A DNA stretch of 8,429 nt from Deltaproteobacteria bacterium (GTDB lineage: Bacteria > UBA10199 > JACPAL01 > JACOUP01), in the NCBI GenBank assembly GCA_030649435.1, contig JAUSKE010000059.1:1-8429 (forward strand), read 5' to 3'. A model generated the notes under the pieces. The model did no database searches and was not told the DNA's origin. It saw only the letters and a list, made by a program, of their open reading frames with translations. Below are positions 6,248-8,429 of the stretch, in pieces (positions within the stretch are counted from its first letter, which is position 1; each line of letters starts with the position of its first letter). Made by a program: the position numbers and the translations under genes.

Positions 6248-7095
6248 ACGAACAGCTCTCGTCGGAAGAGGCAATACCGCAACATTTTTCTGAAATCATC
6301 CATCTCCCCGAAGAGAGAATTGATCTTTCTCAAGCCGCCCTCCTCGTCGCCAAAGAACAATACCCCGACCTCGACATCCCCCACTACTTGGCCAAGTTGG
6401 ATGAATTGGGAGAACGGGCCTTGACCCGTGTTGGTCGTGTCGTCGGTCCTCGGCAGATCGTCGAAGGATTAAGTCATTACCTGTTTCATGAAGAAGGCTT
6501 TCACGGCAATGTCGAAGACTACTACAGCCCGACAAACAGTTTCTTGAACGACGTGCTCGACCATCGGGCCGGGATCCCGATCACCCTTTCTTTGATCACG
6601 ATTGAGATCGGCCGACGAGCTGGCCTTCCCTTCTACGGCGTCGGTTTTCCGGGTCACTTTATGGTTAAATATTCCCAAGACAATGAAGAGGTAATTTTGG
6701 ACCCCTTTCACAAGGGACAGATCATTAGCGAAAACGAGTGTGCCGAACGGCTTAAACGAACGTTTGGTTCACGACTCCCCTTCCACAAAAAACTTCTGCG
6801 GGCCTCCACCAAAAAAGAGATCCTCACGCGAATGCTGACCAATCTAAAAATGATCTACCTCAGCCGAAAAAATTGTGAAATGGCGCTCCGGATGACGAAC
6901 CATATCGTTTCGTTGAACCCTAACTCCACACAGGAAATCAAGGAGAGGGGGATTCTCTACCATCAGTTGGATTGCGTTCAGCAGGCGATCGAAGATTTTA
7001 AGACCTACCTCGTGCAGGAACCACAGGCTGTTGATCGTGAAGCGATCGAACAGTACATCCGCGAACTTTCAAAAAATATCCCATCTCTCCACTAG
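6244..7095 (+). CDS. SirB1-like transglutaminase-fold protein with TPR tail
   Basis: A 283-residue protein of the SirB1/Transglut_core2 family. The diagnostic block is NSFLNDVLDHRAGIPITLSLITIEIGRRAGLPFYGVGFPGHFMVKY (98-143), then VILDPFHKG (150-158). Compared with active transglutaminase-like peptidases, the His (H138 in GHF) and Asp (D153 in DPF) remain, but the usual G-x-C cysteine position reads GIP, so classical thiol catalysis is unlikely; this is general in the family. Residues about 190-265 are helical and TPR-like (KMIYLSRKNCEMALRMTNHIVSLNPNS). The family function is poorly known. The start is TTG 6244, overlapping the thioesterase stop (TTGA); GGAGGG (6232-6237), six bases upstream, makes it convincing. 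It is the last gene of the operon and converges on the zinc-ribbon gene. Confidence 0.87.
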   Translation: MNEQLSSEEAIPQHFSEIIHLPEERIDLSQAALLVAKEQYPDLDIPHYLAKLDELGERALTRVGRVVGPRQIVEGLSHYLFHEEGFHGNVEDYYSPTNSFLNDVLDHRAGIPITLSLITIEIGRRAGLPFYGVGFPGHFMVKYSQDNEEVILDPFHKGQIISENECAERLKRTFGSRLPFHKKLLRASTKKEILTRMLTNLKMIYLSRKNCEMALRMTNHIVSLNPNSTQEIKERGILYHQLDCVQQAIEDFKTYLVQEPQAVDREAIEQYIRELSKNIPSLH

Positions 7096-7108
7096 TCCTT
7101 TAGTCCTT
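7093..7108. repeat. Tandem 8-bp repeat spanning two converging stop codons
   Basis: TAGTCCTT occurs twice head to tail (7093-7100, 7101-7108). The first copy starts with the TAG stop of the SirB1-like gene. The second lies at the end of the minus-strand zinc-ribbon gene, whose TAA occupies 7102-7100 across the junction. It probably records a small local duplication; no role is evident. Confidence 0.6.
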
Positions 7109-7432
7109 CTTTTCCTTGGCCATGGTCTCACGGACTTTTTTCACATCCTCCGGTTTCATGTCAGAAGGGATCCCGAGCGACCCCATCACCTCATTGGTCA
7201 TCCGGGCGGTAACCCTATTGCGAGGAGATCCCTTCCCATCAACATCAATCTCCAAAAATTTATCGATCGTGTCAGTCGGAGCACCGGTCGCCAAGAGGGT
7301 ATCCAGAAGTTCGTTGTAACCAAAGGAACCGCTCGCCTCCAACTGATGAAAGGCCTCTTCCAATTTTAAACAGTTAGGACAGACCTTTTTGAAAAAACCG
7401 GCCTTCGATCGGCAGTAGCAACAAGCTCCCAT
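7100..7432 (-). CDS. Small zinc-ribbon protein of unknown function
   Basis: A 110-residue protein with an N-terminal zinc-ribbon-like knuckle: C4-x2-C7 (C5 also present), ten residues, then C18-x2-C21 (CPNC). The rest is polar and mostly helical: LEEAFHQLEASG (25-36), NELLDTLLATGAPTDTIDKFLEID (40-63), and a charged tail ending MKPEDVKKVRETMAKEKKD (92-110). I do not recognise a named family; a small adaptor or nucleic-acid-binding protein would fit. ATG 7432 was chosen because the Cys motif starts directly after it. The frame extends to GTG 7483, but that part covers the divergent promoter and looks non-coding. Only a weak GGGTAGAG lies upstream. Divergence from the kinase gene hints at shared regulation; this is inference. 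Confidence 0.75.
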   Translation of the reverse strand: MGACCYCRSKAGFFKKVCPNCLKLEEAFHQLEASGSFGYNELLDTLLATGAPTDTIDKFLEIDVDGKGSPRNRVTARMTNEVMGSLGIPSDMKPEDVKKVRETMAKEKKD

Positions 7433-7485
7433 AGTGATAAAGGCTCTACCCGAAATAATATAAAAAGTATATATTCCGCTCACTC
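7433..7485. promoter_or_regulatory. Divergent AT-rich promoter region, zinc-ribbon gene and kinase
   Basis: This 53-base spacer carries a -10-like TATATT on each strand: 7470-7475 on the plus strand, ten bases before the kinase ATG, and 7462-7457 on the minus strand, 24 bases before the zinc-ribbon ATG. Both match TATAAT at 5 of 6 positions. No good -35 was found for either. The plus-strand box would give a leader of only a few bases. Confidence 0.35.
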
Positions 7486-8429
7486 ATGGATACCGACCCG
7501 CTGTTTCAAGAAATTGATAAAAAGTACTCCCTCGTCAAAAAAATTGGAGGAGGGAGTTTTAGTGAGGTCTATCTCGTCTCTTCACCGCAAGGGACAACAG
7601 CCCTCAAACTGCTGAAAAAAGTCCCTCTCGCAGCCCGACAGTTGGAAATACTCTCCGACTTTAAGAGCGAATTCTCAATCCTCAAAAACTTAAATCACCC
7701 GAATATCGCCCGAATCTTGGACTTTGGATTCGATGCCAATCTTGAGCGATATTACTTCACCACCGAATGGGTGGATGGGAAGGATCTCTTTGCCTCAACC
7801 GAAGGCGCAACGATTGAGACAATCCTCGAACGGATGGTCCAGGCACTTCGGGCCTTGGAATACCTCCACGCCTCCAAAATTTTTCACTTCGATCTAAAAG
7901 CAGCAAACGTGCTCGTCCGCACCGATGATGCGGTCAAGGTGATTGATTTCGGGCTCGCCTCCATCGACCCAACCGGCAAGATGATTGGTACTCCGACCTA
8001 CATGGCCCCCGAAATTATCAACCGTGAACGACCGGATGGGCGGGCCGACCTCTACTCACTTGGGGTTCTCTTTTACTACTGCCTCACACGCCAAAACCCT
8101 TTTCGTGGAAACGGCGTTCAGGAAACCTTAAAACGACAACAGATGTTTTCGCCACCTCCTCCATCGTTGGCCAATCCTAAAATTCCCCTCTTTCTCGACC
8201 GGATCGTGATGCATCTCCTTCAGAAGAATCCAGCCGACCGGTACCAGCGCGCCTCCGAGGTGATCCGCGACATTAATCGGGAGCTGCCAAATAAGTTTGC
8301 GATGGAAACGAGGGAGACACTCCTCTCCTACCTCCCCGAAGAAGGTCAATTGATCGGTCGGAGCCGGGAGCTGGCCCTTTTGAAAAATCTTTTCACTACT
8401 GTTTACAAAGAAAATGGTGGCACCCCCTC
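7486..8429 (+). CDS. Ser/Thr protein kinase with AAA-type domain start, 3' end beyond window
   Basis: I translated 314 codons from ATG 7486 to the window end; the C-terminus is missing. Residues 14-270 form a Hanks-type kinase: glycine loop GGGSFSEVY (21-29), ATP-anchoring K41 (TALKLL), helix-C E62, catalytic loop HFDLKAANVL (134-143) with D136, K138 and N141, DFG (154-156), APE (174-176) and DLYSLG (188-193). The usual HRD is HFD, a non-RD form, so activation-loop phosphorylation may not be required. No membrane segment follows. IGRSRELALLKNLFTTVYKENGG (290-312) looks like the start of an AAA_16-type ATPase domain just before its P-loop, as in large kinase-ATPase-TPR regulators. There is no Shine-Dalgarno; TATATT lies ten bases before the ATG. 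Targets are unknown. Confidence 0.92.
   Translation, partial: MDTDPLFQEIDKKYSLVKKIGGGSFSEVYLVSSPQGTTALKLLKKVPLAARQLEILSDFKSEFSILKNLNHPNIARILDFGFDANLERYYFTTEWVDGKDLFASTEGATIETILERMVQALRALEYLHASKIFHFDLKAANVLVRTDDAVKVIDFGLASIDPTGKMIGTPTYMAPEIINRERPDGRADLYSLGVLFYYCLTRQNPFRGNGVQETLKRQQMFSPPPPSLANPKIPLFLDRIVMHLLQKNPADRYQRASEVIRDINRELPNKFAMETRETLLSYLPEEGQLIGRSRELALLKNLFTTVYKENGGTP

Overview
The window comes from a bacterial chromosome of middling GC content with tightly packed genes. It looks like housekeeping and regulatory sequence rather than a mobile element: there are no transposases, integrases, phage genes or CRISPR repeats. The mix of a double-length ThyX-type protein, a YerC/TrpR-like regulator, a SirB1-type protein with TPRs and a Ser/Thr kinase leading into an ATPase domain suits a Gram-negative lineage of the former Deltaproteobacteria or a related uncultivated phylum. 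That placement is inference, because no rRNA or other strong phylogenetic marker is present.

Left half, minus strand, in transcription order. A two-domain ThyX-family protein (4444 to 2876) is followed one base later by an MTA/SAH-nucleosidase-like phosphorylase-family enzyme (2874 to 2122). Next come a stand-alone CheY-like receiver (2076 to 1702), a tRNA-Pro with anticodon CGG (1649 to 1576) and a YerC/TrpR-like regulator (1571 to 1272) whose start codon lies four bases beyond the mature tRNA 3' end. A nested set of inverted repeats (1204-1247) follows, and then a long unrecognised protein gene whose 3' end lies outside the window (1200 to beyond 1). That last frame is open for all 400 codons.

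Middle, plus strand. A divergent promoter region (4445-4518) separates thyX from a four-gene operon: an EamA-type transporter, a MutT-like Nudix hydrolase, a hot-dog thioesterase and a SirB1-like transglutaminase-fold/TPR protein. Each neighbouring pair overlaps by exactly four bases (ATGA, ATGA, TTGA), so translational coupling is likely. The three downstream genes have clear Shine-Dalgarno sequences.

Right end. A small zinc-ribbon protein (minus, 7432 to 7100) converges on the SirB1-like gene with four bases between them. It diverges from a Ser/Thr protein kinase (7486 to beyond 8429) across a 53-bp AT-rich region. The kinase continues into what looks like the start of an AAA-type ATPase domain.

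Most notable points: a ThyX tandem fusion whose halves keep different parts of the signature; a tRNA-mRNA arrangement that would leave a nearly leaderless yerC-like message after tRNA processing; three repeat arms that can pair in two exclusive ways ahead of the unknown gene; an apparent tendency for promoter-proximal genes to lack a Shine-Dalgarno and carry a -10-like box 8-12 bases before the start codon; and a kinase with a non-RD catalytic loop (HFD). No stretch of 300 bases lacks a gene. I saw no clear previously undescribed system; the best candidates are in the findings.
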